From: DASTPP01 sp035762175
GTDB taxonomy: Bacteria > Myxococcota_A > Polyangia > Polyangiales > Polyangiaceae
Length of the DNA: 17,927 nt
Assembly (NCBI GenBank): GCA_035762175.1
Contig: DASTPP010000057.1
Span: 1 to 17,927, forward strand
Reading direction: 5' to 3'
Positions 7,273 to 15,600 of this stretch are shown one piece after another. The translations under genes and the position numbers were made by a program. The notes beneath the pieces are model-generated. The model searched no databases. It was not told the origin of the DNA and saw only the letters and a program-made list of their open reading frames with translations. Positions within the stretch are counted from its first letter, which is position 1, and every line of letters starts with the position of its first letter.

Positions 7273-9663
7273 CTAGCGAGCGGGCGCGAGCGAGAGCTCG
7301 CGCGCGGCCGGGCCGGGCAAGAGCGGCAGCGGGCGCCCCTCGACCCACGCCCGCTGCTGGTCGCGGTAGTGGGGCGAGCGCGGCTCTCCGGACTGGCCCG
7401 CGGGCATGTGAAAGATGGCGTCGCCCTCGCGCCCCGGCGAGACGACGAGCCGCTCGCTCGCGCCCAGCGTGCCGGCGGCCATGCGCACGCAGAACCCGCA
7501 GCCGGAGAGGGGCTCGGCGGGCATGTCGAGGGGCGGGGCGGCGCCCGCGAAGGCGCCGCTCAGCGGGTGGGCGATCTGGACCCGGTTCAGCGCGCCCCAC
7601 TCGAGCCGGTCGAGCGGCCGGCCGCCCTGGCGCCGCTTCACCTCGGCCGCGGCCTTCTCCAGCACCGTCGCGAGGAACGGCCCCCAGTCACCCGAGGGCG
7701 CCGGCAGCAGATCGCGCCGCTCGAGCGCGCGCTGCAGGGGCGTGTCGATATCAGAGAGCGCGAACTCGAAGGTCGGGTCGGCCGGGGCGCAGCCGCCGAG
7801 CCAGGCGGCGAAGGTCTCGTCGGCCAGCATGCGCCGGAAGCGCACGAGCAGGCCCAGGCCGGCGCCGCTCGACGCCTCCGCCCGGCCGTCCCAGGCCTCG
7901 AGCGCCCGCCGCGCCTCGGCGAGCAGCGGCCGGCCCGCCACGGCCCGCTCGTCGAGCGCGGCGAGCGCCAGGTCGCGGTAGAAGTCGAAGAACTCGCTCC
8001 TCGCGTCGAGCTGAATCTGAAACAGGCTCGCCTCGGTGGCCCCGCGCGCCTCGCGCAGGCGCTCGGTAATGCGGTAAGCGCGGTAGCCGTTCGCGAAGTC
8101 GTGGCCGAGCGCCGGCCCGCCTTCGCCCGTCGGGACGCGGTTGTTCGCGCTGACGACGAAGCCCGCGGGCGGGTCGAGCACGCGCGGCAGCCGGTCGGGC
8201 GGCACGTAGTCGTCCCAGCCCGCGCGCCCGTCGGCCCACGGGAGGCTGACCGAGCCGTCGAGCCCGCGGCGCTGGGGTATGCGCCCGGTGATCGTCCACG
8301 CGACGCGCCCGTCGCGGCCGGCCAGGAGCACGTTGTTCGTCGGCCCCGCGGCGCGGTTCATCACGGACACCGCCTCCTCGATCGTGCGGGCGCGGTCCAT
8401 CGCGAGGAGGCCGAGGTCGACCGCCCCGGGGTCGAGCGCCGTCCAGCGCACCGCGACCGCCTGCCCGAGCAGGGGCCGCGGCGAGACGGGCCCCCAAATC
8501 GTCGCGCGGACGTCGACCGCGACGTCGGCCCCGCCCCGGACCTTGATCGCCTCGCGCGCGACGTCGAAGCGCCGCCACCCGGACGGCGTTCGGTACTCGC
8601 CCGGGCGCCCGGGGTCGGTCTCGAGCCGCACGAGGTCCATCACGTCGCCCTCGAGGCTCGTCAGCCCCCAGGCGACGTGCCGATTGGTGCCCACCGCCAC
8701 CAGCGGCACCCCGGGCAGCACCACGCCCGCCAGGTCGACGTCGGCGTAGCGGAGCCGCGCGCGATACCAGACGTTGGGCACGCCGAGATCGAGGTGCATG
8801 TCGTTGGCGAGAATGGCGCGCCCGTCGACCGTCCGCGTTCCGGCTACCGCCCAGCCGTTCGAGCCGGCCGGGGGCTCGCCCGCGCTCGCGCCCAGCACGC
8901 CCGAGGCCGCCGCGCCCCCTCGCCGGCCCTGCGCCGACAGCGCCCGCAGATCGTCGACGGGCATCGGCGGCGGCGCGGGCGCTTGCGGGCCGAGCAGCGC
9001 CCGCGTGTAGCGGTCGACGTCGGCGCTCAGGAAGGCCGCCACGGCGGGCGGCAGGCTGTGGGCGAGGACGGTGCGCGTCCGCTCTTGCTCTTCGCTGTCG
9101 CCGAGCGCCTGGAACATGCCGAGCACGACCAGGACGCTGTCCTCGGGGCGCCAGGGCTCGGGCCGGTAGCGCAACAGCTCGCACTCGAGCGGCAGCGCCC
9201 TGGCGCCTTCGAGGTAGCCGTTGACGCCCTGCGCGTACGCGTCGAGCGCGGCGCGCTGGTCGGCGGGCAGGCGCGCGACGATCGCGGCCGCGGCGCGCGG
9301 CACGCCGTACAGCCGCTGGCGAGCGTCGCCCTCGACGAGCGGCGGCCCGAGGATCTCCGCGAGCCTGCCCGCGCTCTTCCGGCGGAGCAGGTCCATCTGA
9401 AAGAGCCGGTCGCGCGCCGTGACGTAGCCGAGCGCCCGGAAGGCGTCTTGCCGCGAGGCGGCGCGAATCTCGGGCACGCCGAGCCCGTCCGTGGCCACCC
9501 TCACGGGGCCCTCGAGGCCGCCCAAGGCCGCGGCCTCCGCGACGGGCGCCGTCGCAGGGCGGCCGCCGCCGTGCGCGCAGCCAGCGGCGACGACCGCCAG
9601 CGAGGCGAACGCGCCACGGACGGAAGGCCCGGCCGGCCCGAGCTGTCGCGCCCTTCGCCTCAC
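7273..9663 (-). CDS. S45 N-terminal-nucleophile acylase (penicillin acylase/PvdQ-like), probable lipoprotein
   Basis: 796-residue amidohydrolase of the penicillin acylase family, which self-cleaves into two chains and hydrolyses acyl amides outside the cytoplasm. The nucleophile is S268 in AGSNGW, the expected new N-terminus of the beta chain; the Pro/Ala-rich stretch before it (about 228-267) fits the excised spacer. ANDMHL (around 287-292) and a later SANNRVP motif, which holds the usual catalytic Asn, are also family-typical. I chose GTG at 9663 because it overlaps the aminotransferase stop (GTGA), and it gives an Arg-rich start, a hydrophobic stretch and VAAGC (C29), a lipobox-like signal. 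The -3 Ala is weaker than the usual Leu/Val/Ile. The frame stays open further upstream, antisense to nothing useful but overlapping the aminotransferase, and lacks a leader. In pyoverdine synthesis PvdQ removes a fatty acyl cap after export; the neighbouring exporter and Dat gene suggest the same role. Self-resistance or quorum-signal cleavage remain possible. Substrate is inferred. Confidence 0.9.
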   Translation of the reverse strand: MRRRARQLGPAGPSVRGAFASLAVVAAGCAHGGGRPATAPVAEAAALGGLEGPVRVATDGLGVPEIRAASRQDAFRALGYVTARDRLFQMDLLRRKSAGRLAEILGPPLVEGDARQRLYGVPRAAAAIVARLPADQRAALDAYAQGVNGYLEGARALPLECELLRYRPEPWRPEDSVLVVLGMFQALGDSEEQERTRTVLAHSLPPAVAAFLSADVDRYTRALLGPQAPAPPPMPVDDLRALSAQGRRGGAAASGVLGASAGEPPAGSNGWAVAGTRTVDGRAILANDMHLDLGVPNVWYRARLRYADVDLAGVVLPGVPLVAVGTNRHVAWGLTSLEGDVMDLVRLETDPGRPGEYRTPSGWRRFDVAREAIKVRGGADVAVDVRATIWGPVSPRPLLGQAVAVRWTALDPGAVDLGLLAMDRARTIEEAVSVMNRAAGPTNNVLLAGRDGRVAWTITGRIPQRRGLDGSVSLPWADGRAGWDDYVPPDRLPRVLDPPAGFVVSANNRVPTGEGGPALGHDFANGYRAYRITERLREARGATEASLFQIQLDARSEFFDFYRDLALAALDERAVAGRPLLAEARRALEAWDGRAEASSGAGLGLLVRFRRMLADETFAAWLGGCAPADPTFEFALSDIDTPLQRALERRDLLPAPSGDWGPFLATVLEKAAAEVKRRQGGRPLDRLEWGALNRVQIAHPLSGAFAGAAPPLDMPAEPLSGCGFCVRMAAGTLGASERLVVSPGREGDAIFHMPAGQSGEPRSPHYRDQQRAWVEGRPLPLLPGPAARELSLAPAR

Positions 9664-11033
9664 GCGGCGCGCTCCGCCGCGACCACCGCCTCTTCGAAGA
9701 TCGTCGCGATCTGGTCGATCTGCTCGGCGCTCACGATGAGCGGCGGCAGGAACCTGACCACGGCGTCGAGCCGGCCGCCCAGCTCGACGATGAGCCCGCG
9801 CGCGAGGGCCTCGGCCTGAACGCGGCGCGCCATCCCCGGCGCGCCCGGGCGGGCGCCGCTCGCGTCCGGCGCGGCGTCGCGCTCGACGATCTCGACGCCG
9901 ACCATCAGCCCCCGCCCCCGCACGTCGCCGACGCAGCGCGCCGACTTCGCGACGGCGCTCAGGTGGCCCAGCAGGCGCTCGCCCATCGACGCGGCGTGCA
10001 GGTCGAGCCGCTGCTCGCGTACGAACTCCATCGTCGCGTGGCCCGTGGCCATCGCGAGCTGGTTGCCGCGGAAGGTGCCGGCGTGCGCGCCCGGGGCCCA
10101 GCGGTCGAGGTCCGAATTGTAGACGACGACGCTGAGCGGCAGGCCCCCGCCGACGGCCTTCGAGAGCAAGAGCACGTCGGGCACGATGCCGGCGTGCTCG
10201 AACGCGAACATCGCGCCCGTGCGCCCGAGGCCCGTCTGGATCTCGTCGACGATGAGCGGGATGCCCTGCCCCTGCGTGATCCGCCGGATCTCGCGCAGCC
10301 ACGCGTCCGGCGCGGGGATGACGCCGCCCTCGCCCTGCACCGGCTCGAGGATCATGCCCGCCGCGGGCGTGATGCCGCCGTTCGGGTCCTTGAGGGCGCG
10401 CTCGACGTACGCGCTCGAGAGCCGGTGGCACTCGTCGCCGCCCACGCCGAAGGGGCAGCGATAGCGGTACGGGAACGGCAGAAAGTGCACGTCCGGCATC
10501 AGCCCCGCGACGGCGAGCTTGGGGTCGAGGCACCCGGTCAGCGACAGCGCGCCGTGGGTCATGCCGTGGTAGCCGCCCTGGAACGACAGCATCGAGCGCC
10601 GCCCGGTCGCCGTCTTGACGAGCTTGACGGCGGCCTCGGTCGCGTCGGCGCCCGACGGCCCGCAGAACTGGATGCGCGCCTTCTTGGCGAACGCCTCGGG
10701 CAGGCAGGCGAACAGGGCGTCGACGAAGCGCTGCTTGACCGGCGTGGTGAGGTCGAGCGTCTGCAGCGGCACGCCCTCGCGCAGCGTCTGCTGAATCGCC
10801 TCTTTTACCACGGGGTGGTTGTGCCCGAGCGCGAGCGCGCCGGCGCCGGCCAGGCAGTCGATGTAGGACCGCCCCTCGGTGTCGACGACGTGCACGCCGC
10901 TGCCCGTGGCGAGCGCGATGGGCAGCTTGCGCGGGTAGCTGCGGGCGTTCGACTCGCGCGCCTTCTGCTGTTCGAGGTAGGGGTTCGTGCCGCCGGCGGC
11001 GTCGACGTTAGGCGCTAGGTGTCTGGCGTTCAT
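9660..11033 (-). CDS. dat: L-2,4-diaminobutyrate:2-oxoglutarate aminotransferase (class III, PLP)
   Basis: 457-residue class III aminotransferase of the Dat/PvdH type. It makes L-2,4-diaminobutyrate (Dab) from aspartate 4-semialdehyde with glutamate as amino donor, in the cytoplasm. The N-terminal signature (NPYL...ESNARSYPRKLP, CLAGAGALALGHNHP) is characteristic of this family. PLP site: GPSGAD (125-130), YHG near 155, D263-E264 in VDEIQTGLGRTG, and the Schiff-base K292 in SKAVGGGLP. Starts with ATG inside the last codons of the exporter gene (26-base overlap), with GAGGA 6 bases upstream, and ends in GTGA shared with the acylase start. In pyoverdine-type and lipopeptide clusters this gene supplies Dab to the NRPS, so the product probably contains Dab. 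EctB-like ectoine enzymes are related, but the sequence pattern and context favour Dat. Confidence 0.94.
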   Translation of the reverse strand: MNARHLAPNVDAAGGTNPYLEQQKARESNARSYPRKLPIALATGSGVHVVDTEGRSYIDCLAGAGALALGHNHPVVKEAIQQTLREGVPLQTLDLTTPVKQRFVDALFACLPEAFAKKARIQFCGPSGADATEAAVKLVKTATGRRSMLSFQGGYHGMTHGALSLTGCLDPKLAVAGLMPDVHFLPFPYRYRCPFGVGGDECHRLSSAYVERALKDPNGGITPAAGMILEPVQGEGGVIPAPDAWLREIRRITQGQGIPLIVDEIQTGLGRTGAMFAFEHAGIVPDVLLLSKAVGGGLPLSVVVYNSDLDRWAPGAHAGTFRGNQLAMATGHATMEFVREQRLDLHAASMGERLLGHLSAVAKSARCVGDVRGRGLMVGVEIVERDAAPDASGARPGAPGMARRVQAEALARGLIVELGGRLDAVVRFLPPLIVSAEQIDQIATIFEEAVVAAERAA

Positions 11034-12699
11034 GGTGTGTCCTCGTCCGGGAGCTCAGGGGTGCTTTCGGTGCTTCCGTCAGACGGCCGAAGTCGAGCCG
11101 CAGGCATCGGTCTGCCGTCGCGAAGTATTGGTCGTCGTGCGTGATGACGAGCGCGGTCTTGCCCGCCGCCCGCAGCTCGGGCAGCAGCTCGGTGTAGAAG
11201 ACCTTGCGGAAGGCCGGGTCCTGGTCGGACGCCCACTCGTCGAACACGTAAAAGGGTCTGTCTTCGAGCGCGGCGGCGAGCAGGGCGAGGCGCTTGCGCT
11301 GCCCCTGCGACAGCCCGGCGACGCGCAGCCTGCCCCCCTCGACGCTCACGCGGTGCCCGAGCTCGAGCCGCGCGATGTAGTGCCGCGCCCGCTCGGCCAG
11401 CGCCGGGTCGTCGAGCCCGAGCAGCTCTTCGAAGACGTGGTAGTCGGCGAAGACCGCCGAGAAGAGCCGCCGGTAGCCGAGGGCGTCGCCGACGGGCGCG
11501 CCGTCGAGCAAGATCTCGCCGGACTCGGGCGCGTACAGCCCGAGCAGCAGCCGCGCGAGCGTCGTCTTGCCGCTGCCGTTGCCGCCCACCAAGAATACGA
11601 TCTCGCCCGGCCGGAACGCCAGGTCGATGGGCCCGAGGCGGAAGCTCTCCTCCTCCTGCTCGCGGTAGTAGCGGTGCGTGACCCCGACGAGCTCGAGGCT
11701 CCGCCAGGGGGCCGCGCGCCCTTCGGGCCTGGGGCCCTCGGCGCCGCCGGCCGCCGCCGCCGCGGCAGGCTTTGCCTCCGGCGCGAGCGCGAAGCCGAGA
11801 TCGCTCACCTTCTTGAGCGCCACGCCGGCCCGGCCGATCGCGGGCATGGCCTCGACCGCGAGGCCGAACGACGCCATCAGGTAGAGCAGCGCGAGGGCGG
11901 CGCCGCCGGCCTCCGAGGGGCCGAGCCCCGCCGCGCCGGGCAGCACGAAGGCCGTCAGCGCGAGCACGGCGTAAAAGAGCAGCGAGCCCCAGCCGAGGGC
12001 GAGGCTGTACTGGGTCGAGCCCGCGACGTACTCGCGCCGGTAGGCCTCCGCGCTGCCGCCGAGCTGGTCGGCCAAGAACATCTCGCCCCGCCGGCGATTC
12101 AGCTTGAGCTCTTTGACGCCCGCGGTAAGCGCCCGAAAATGCCGGAAGAGCGAGTCGCCCGTCTCGCGGGCGCGCGCGAACGAGCGCAGCGCGGGGCGCT
12201 CGTGCATCTTGAAGAGCGCGGTACCCGCCGCCATGGCCGCCAGCACCGCGGCCAGCACGGCCCACGACAGCCAGCCCAGATAGATCAGGCAGCCCAGCGC
12301 GGTCGCGCCCTGCACGCAGGCGAGCGGCAGGGCCACATAAGCCTGGCTAATGACCGCCGTGTCGTCGTTCAGCGTCGCGAGCAGCCGGTGCCCGCCGAGC
12401 TCTTCGAGTTGGCGGAGGGGCGCCTCGAGGATGCGCCGGCTCAGCTGCACGCGCAGGTCGGCGATCGCCCCTTGCCCGAGCCGGGCGAGTAGGGCCTCCG
12501 AGAGCCCCTTGCTGGCCACGCTGAGGGCGGCGAGCCCCAAGAAGGCGCCGACCAACGTCGCCGTGGGGCGCCCGGCGATCGCCGTCTGAATCAAGGCGAT
12601 GACGCCCGCGCTCGCGAGCCCGCCCGTCACGCCCGCCCCCACCGCGAGCACGAACAGGCGCCACGAGCGGCGCAGCAGAAAGCCGAGCATGTCGGTCAT
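11008..12699 (-). CDS. Cyclic-peptide/siderophore-type ABC exporter (SyrD/PvdE family)
   Basis: 563-residue half-transporter with fused membrane and ATPase domains, expected to act as a dimer in the inner membrane and move the NRPS product or precursor to the periplasm. About six hydrophobic segments lie within residues 13-285. The ATPase domain follows: Walker A GGNGSGKTT (K378), signature LSQGQ (463-467), Walker B FYVFDE (D487-E488) and H-loop H521. The stretch FDEWASDQDPAFRK is characteristic of the SyrD/PvdE group and sets it apart from ordinary MsbA-type exporters. An Ala-rich linker (about 305-325) joins the halves. Starts in ATGA shared with the PKS stop, with GGAGAG just upstream, and ends 26 bases inside the aminotransferase gene; its last about 20 residues look like a non-conserved tail encoded by that overlap. 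Its pairing with a periplasmic acylase fits export of an acylated precursor followed by trimming. Confidence 0.95.
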   Translation of the reverse strand: MTDMLGFLLRRSWRLFVLAVGAGVTGGLASAGVIALIQTAIAGRPTATLVGAFLGLAALSVASKGLSEALLARLGQGAIADLRVQLSRRILEAPLRQLEELGGHRLLATLNDDTAVISQAYVALPLACVQGATALGCLIYLGWLSWAVLAAVLAAMAAGTALFKMHERPALRSFARARETGDSLFRHFRALTAGVKELKLNRRRGEMFLADQLGGSAEAYRREYVAGSTQYSLALGWGSLLFYAVLALTAFVLPGAAGLGPSEAGGAALALLYLMASFGLAVEAMPAIGRAGVALKKVSDLGFALAPEAKPAAAAAAGGAEGPRPEGRAAPWRSLELVGVTHRYYREQEEESFRLGPIDLAFRPGEIVFLVGGNGSGKTTLARLLLGLYAPESGEILLDGAPVGDALGYRRLFSAVFADYHVFEELLGLDDPALAERARHYIARLELGHRVSVEGGRLRVAGLSQGQRKRLALLAAALEDRPFYVFDEWASDQDPAFRKVFYTELLPELRAAGKTALVITHDDQYFATADRCLRLDFGRLTEAPKAPLSSRTRTHHERQTPSA

Positions 12700-15600
12700 T
12701 CGCTCTCCGGCCCTTCGCGGCCGCCGGGCGGGCCGGCCGCCGGCCCTTCGGCCGCGGGCAGCCGCTTGGCCCGGCGGGGCAGCGCGACGAGCGCCGGCCC
12801 CTCACCGCCGGCCCCGCGCTCCCGTGCTGCCTGCACGCGCTCGGCGAGACCGGCCACGGTCGGCCGTTCGAAGAAGTCGCGCAGCGACAGCTCGACGCCG
12901 AAGGCCTCTCGGACGCGGTTCAAGATCTGTAGCGCGAGCAGCGACTCTCCGCCGAGCGCGAAGAAGTCTTGCCCGGCGTCGACGCTTCCGAGGCCGAAGG
13001 CCCGCGCCCAAATCTCCGCCACCTGCGACGCGAGCGTCTCGGCGGGGGCGGGCGCTGCGCCCGGCGGTCGGTCGCTCCCGGCCGAGGGCGCGCCCGGCGA
13101 CCGGTCGCCCCCGGCCGAGGGGGCCCCCGCCCGGCCGATGCCCAGTCGGCCGGCCAGGGCGGTGCCTTCGTCGTCCTTCGGCAGGCCGCCGAGCGGGCGC
13201 GCCGAGACGACTACCTGAGGCATTGCCCCCTGGCTGAAGACGCGATGAAAGGCCTGCTGCCCCTGCTCGGGCGTCATGCCGCCGAGGATCACGTCGCCCA
13301 TGCCCAGGGCGGCGAGGCGGGCTTCGGCACGGGCCGCCATGCCGACGTGCCGCCAGCGATCGAAGTTCACGGACACCGTGTACGGCCCGCCCTCGCGCGC
13401 CGCGGAGTGCGCCAGCGCGTCGAGAAACGCGTTGGCGGCGGCGTAACCGGCCCGCGCGATGCCGCCGCTGAGCGCGGTGATCGACGAGCAGAGCAGGACG
13501 AAGTCGGGGCGGCAGAGGCGGGCGATTTCGCGCAGCGCGAGCGCCCCGAGCGCCTTGGGCGCGAGCTCTGCTTCGAGGGCCTCGCCCGTCAGCCGCTCGA
13601 TGAAGCCGCCTTCGGCGACCCCGGCCGCGTGCACGAGGCCGTGCAGCGCCCCGAACCGCTCGATCGCCCGGCCTGCCGCGGCGCGCATCGCGGCGACGTC
13701 CGTCACGTCGGCTTGCACGACGAGCACCTCGGCGCCGAGCTCTTCGAGCGCCTTCAGGCGCGCTCGTTGCTCTTCACTGGCCGGCGAGCGCCCCGTGAGA
13801 AGCAGCCGGGCGCGAACCCTCCGGGCGAGGTAGTCTGCCGCCCAGAGCCCGACGCCGCCCAAGCCGCCCGTGATCAGGTAGGCCCCCCGCTCGCGAAGGA
13901 GCGGCGGCACGTCTGGCGCCGCGTCCAGCGCCGCCGGCTCGACGCTCGGCACCCAGCGATGCCGCCCGCGGTACAAGGCGACGGCGTCGTCACCTCCGGA
14001 CTGCGCTTCGGCGACGACGCGGCCAACGAGCCATTCGATCTCGGCCGGCTCCGGGCGGGCGGCCTCGAGATCGAGCAGGCGGCACCGCAGGTGCGGGTAC
14101 TCTAGCGATACGCTGCGACACGCCCCGATCAGAGGCGCCTGCTCGGGCCGCAGCGCCTCCCGCCCGGTCAGATCGTGCAGGCCGTTGGCGAGCGCGATGA
14201 GGCTGGCGCGTTCGGGCCTCTGGCCGAGCAGCCGCGCCGTCCAGAGCAAGCTCAGCGCCCCGCGACCTTGCGCGCGCCGGAATCCGGCCGCGTCGAGCCC
14301 CGCGCCGCTCGCCTCGCCGAGGCCGAAGGCGTGCGCGGCGTGGGTGGGCCACTGCGGGCCGGCGCCGAGCTCTCGCCCGAGCGCTTGGTAGTCTTCGGGC
14401 CGGTCGGGCCTTAGGGCGAACGCTCCGACCGCTAGCCGCTCGAAGCGGGGGCCGCTTCGGACCAGCGTGACCCTATGGCCGGCCTTCTCGAGTCGTTCGA
14501 CGAGCGGCGGGGTGATGCCCCCTTCATCTGCGAAGACGAGCCAGTGTGAGGGCTTGCCGTCGGGCTCGCGCTCTCGAAGGGGGGCGCGGCGCCACGACGG
14601 GGCGTAGAACCATTCGCCGACGTCGCCGGGCGAGCTTTCTCGTGCCTCGGCGCGCTCTGCACGCGTCGACGTGGCATGCGGCCCAAGGTCGGCCGTGTCG
14701 AGCCAATGCCGCTGCTTGTGCTCGAACGGCGTTGCGGGCAGCGCCACCCGCCGCCCCCGCCGCTCTCCGCGAAGGCCCGAGAAGGAGAGGGGGGCGCCCG
14801 CGACCCAGAGGCGCGCCGCGGCGTCGAGCAACGCCGCGCCGTCGGCGTCGGCACTCGCCCCCGCGGCCTCGCCCTCGGCCGACAACGTCCCGAACGCGAG
14901 CGACTCTGACTCGCCCGGTGCGCTGCCGCCAGCCACCTGTCGGCATAGCCTGCTAAGCGCCTGCCCTGGCCCGACCTCGAGCAGAATGCGCTCGGGCTTC
15001 GCCCCCAGGGCTCGCACGCCTTCGGCGAAGCGAACCGCGCCCCGCAAGTGCCGGGCCCAATAGCCGGGGTCTTGCGCCTCGGCCGGCGTCACCCAGGTGC
15101 CCGTCAGGTTCGAAACCCAAGCGGTCTGCGGCGCGCGCAGCCTCACGCGGGCGACTTCTTCGGTGAAATCACGAATAATACCGTCCATGAGGCGAGAGTG
15201 AAACGCGCGCGTCACGGGCAGGCGCCGGGCCTTCACGCCGCGCCCGGCGAGATCGCGCTCGAGGCGCTCGATCGCCGCCACGGGCCCGGAGAGCACGCAC
15301 TGGCGCGGCGCGTTGACGGCGGCCAGGTCGATCTCGTCGCCGAGCCAAGACCGCGCGTCGTCTTCGGCTGCGGCGACCGCCAGCATGGCGCCTTCGGCCG
15401 TCGCCTCCATCAGCCGCCCGCGCGCCGCGACCAAGGCGAGCGCATCTTCGAGCGAGAGGCAACCGCCCACGCAGGCGGCCACGTACTCGCCGACGCTGTG
15501 GCCCAGCGTGGCCTCCGGCGTCAGCCCCCACGACGCCCACAGCCGAGAGAGGGCATATTCGATCGTGAAGAGGGCCGGTTGTGCCATCGACGTGCGGGCG

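Noticed and set aside
7019..7600. N-terminal extension of the hydroxylase upstream of 7018
   Set aside because: It overlaps the MbtH gene and the acylase end in another frame; without it the protein has the normal family length.
3827..9819. Very long plus-strand open frames at 3827-7099 and 7111-9819 (also 5-1414, 2429-3613, 10987-12492, 12969-14105)
   Set aside because: They are antisense to clearly recognisable minus-strand genes, show no known motifs and are Arg/Ala/Gly/Pro-rich. High GC at third codon positions removes stops from the opposite strand.
9664..10533. N-terminal extension of the acylase upstream of 9663
   Set aside because: It runs through the aminotransferase gene in another frame, is low-complexity Arg/Ala-rich, and would bury the leader peptide.
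13057..13127. CRISPR-like or regulatory repeat
   Set aside because: Only two adjacent units without spacers, in frame inside a flexible protein linker.
15180..15210. Methylmalonyl specificity of the AT domain
   Set aside because: The motif is RAFHS rather than YASH, and the active site is GHSVGE, both on the malonyl side.
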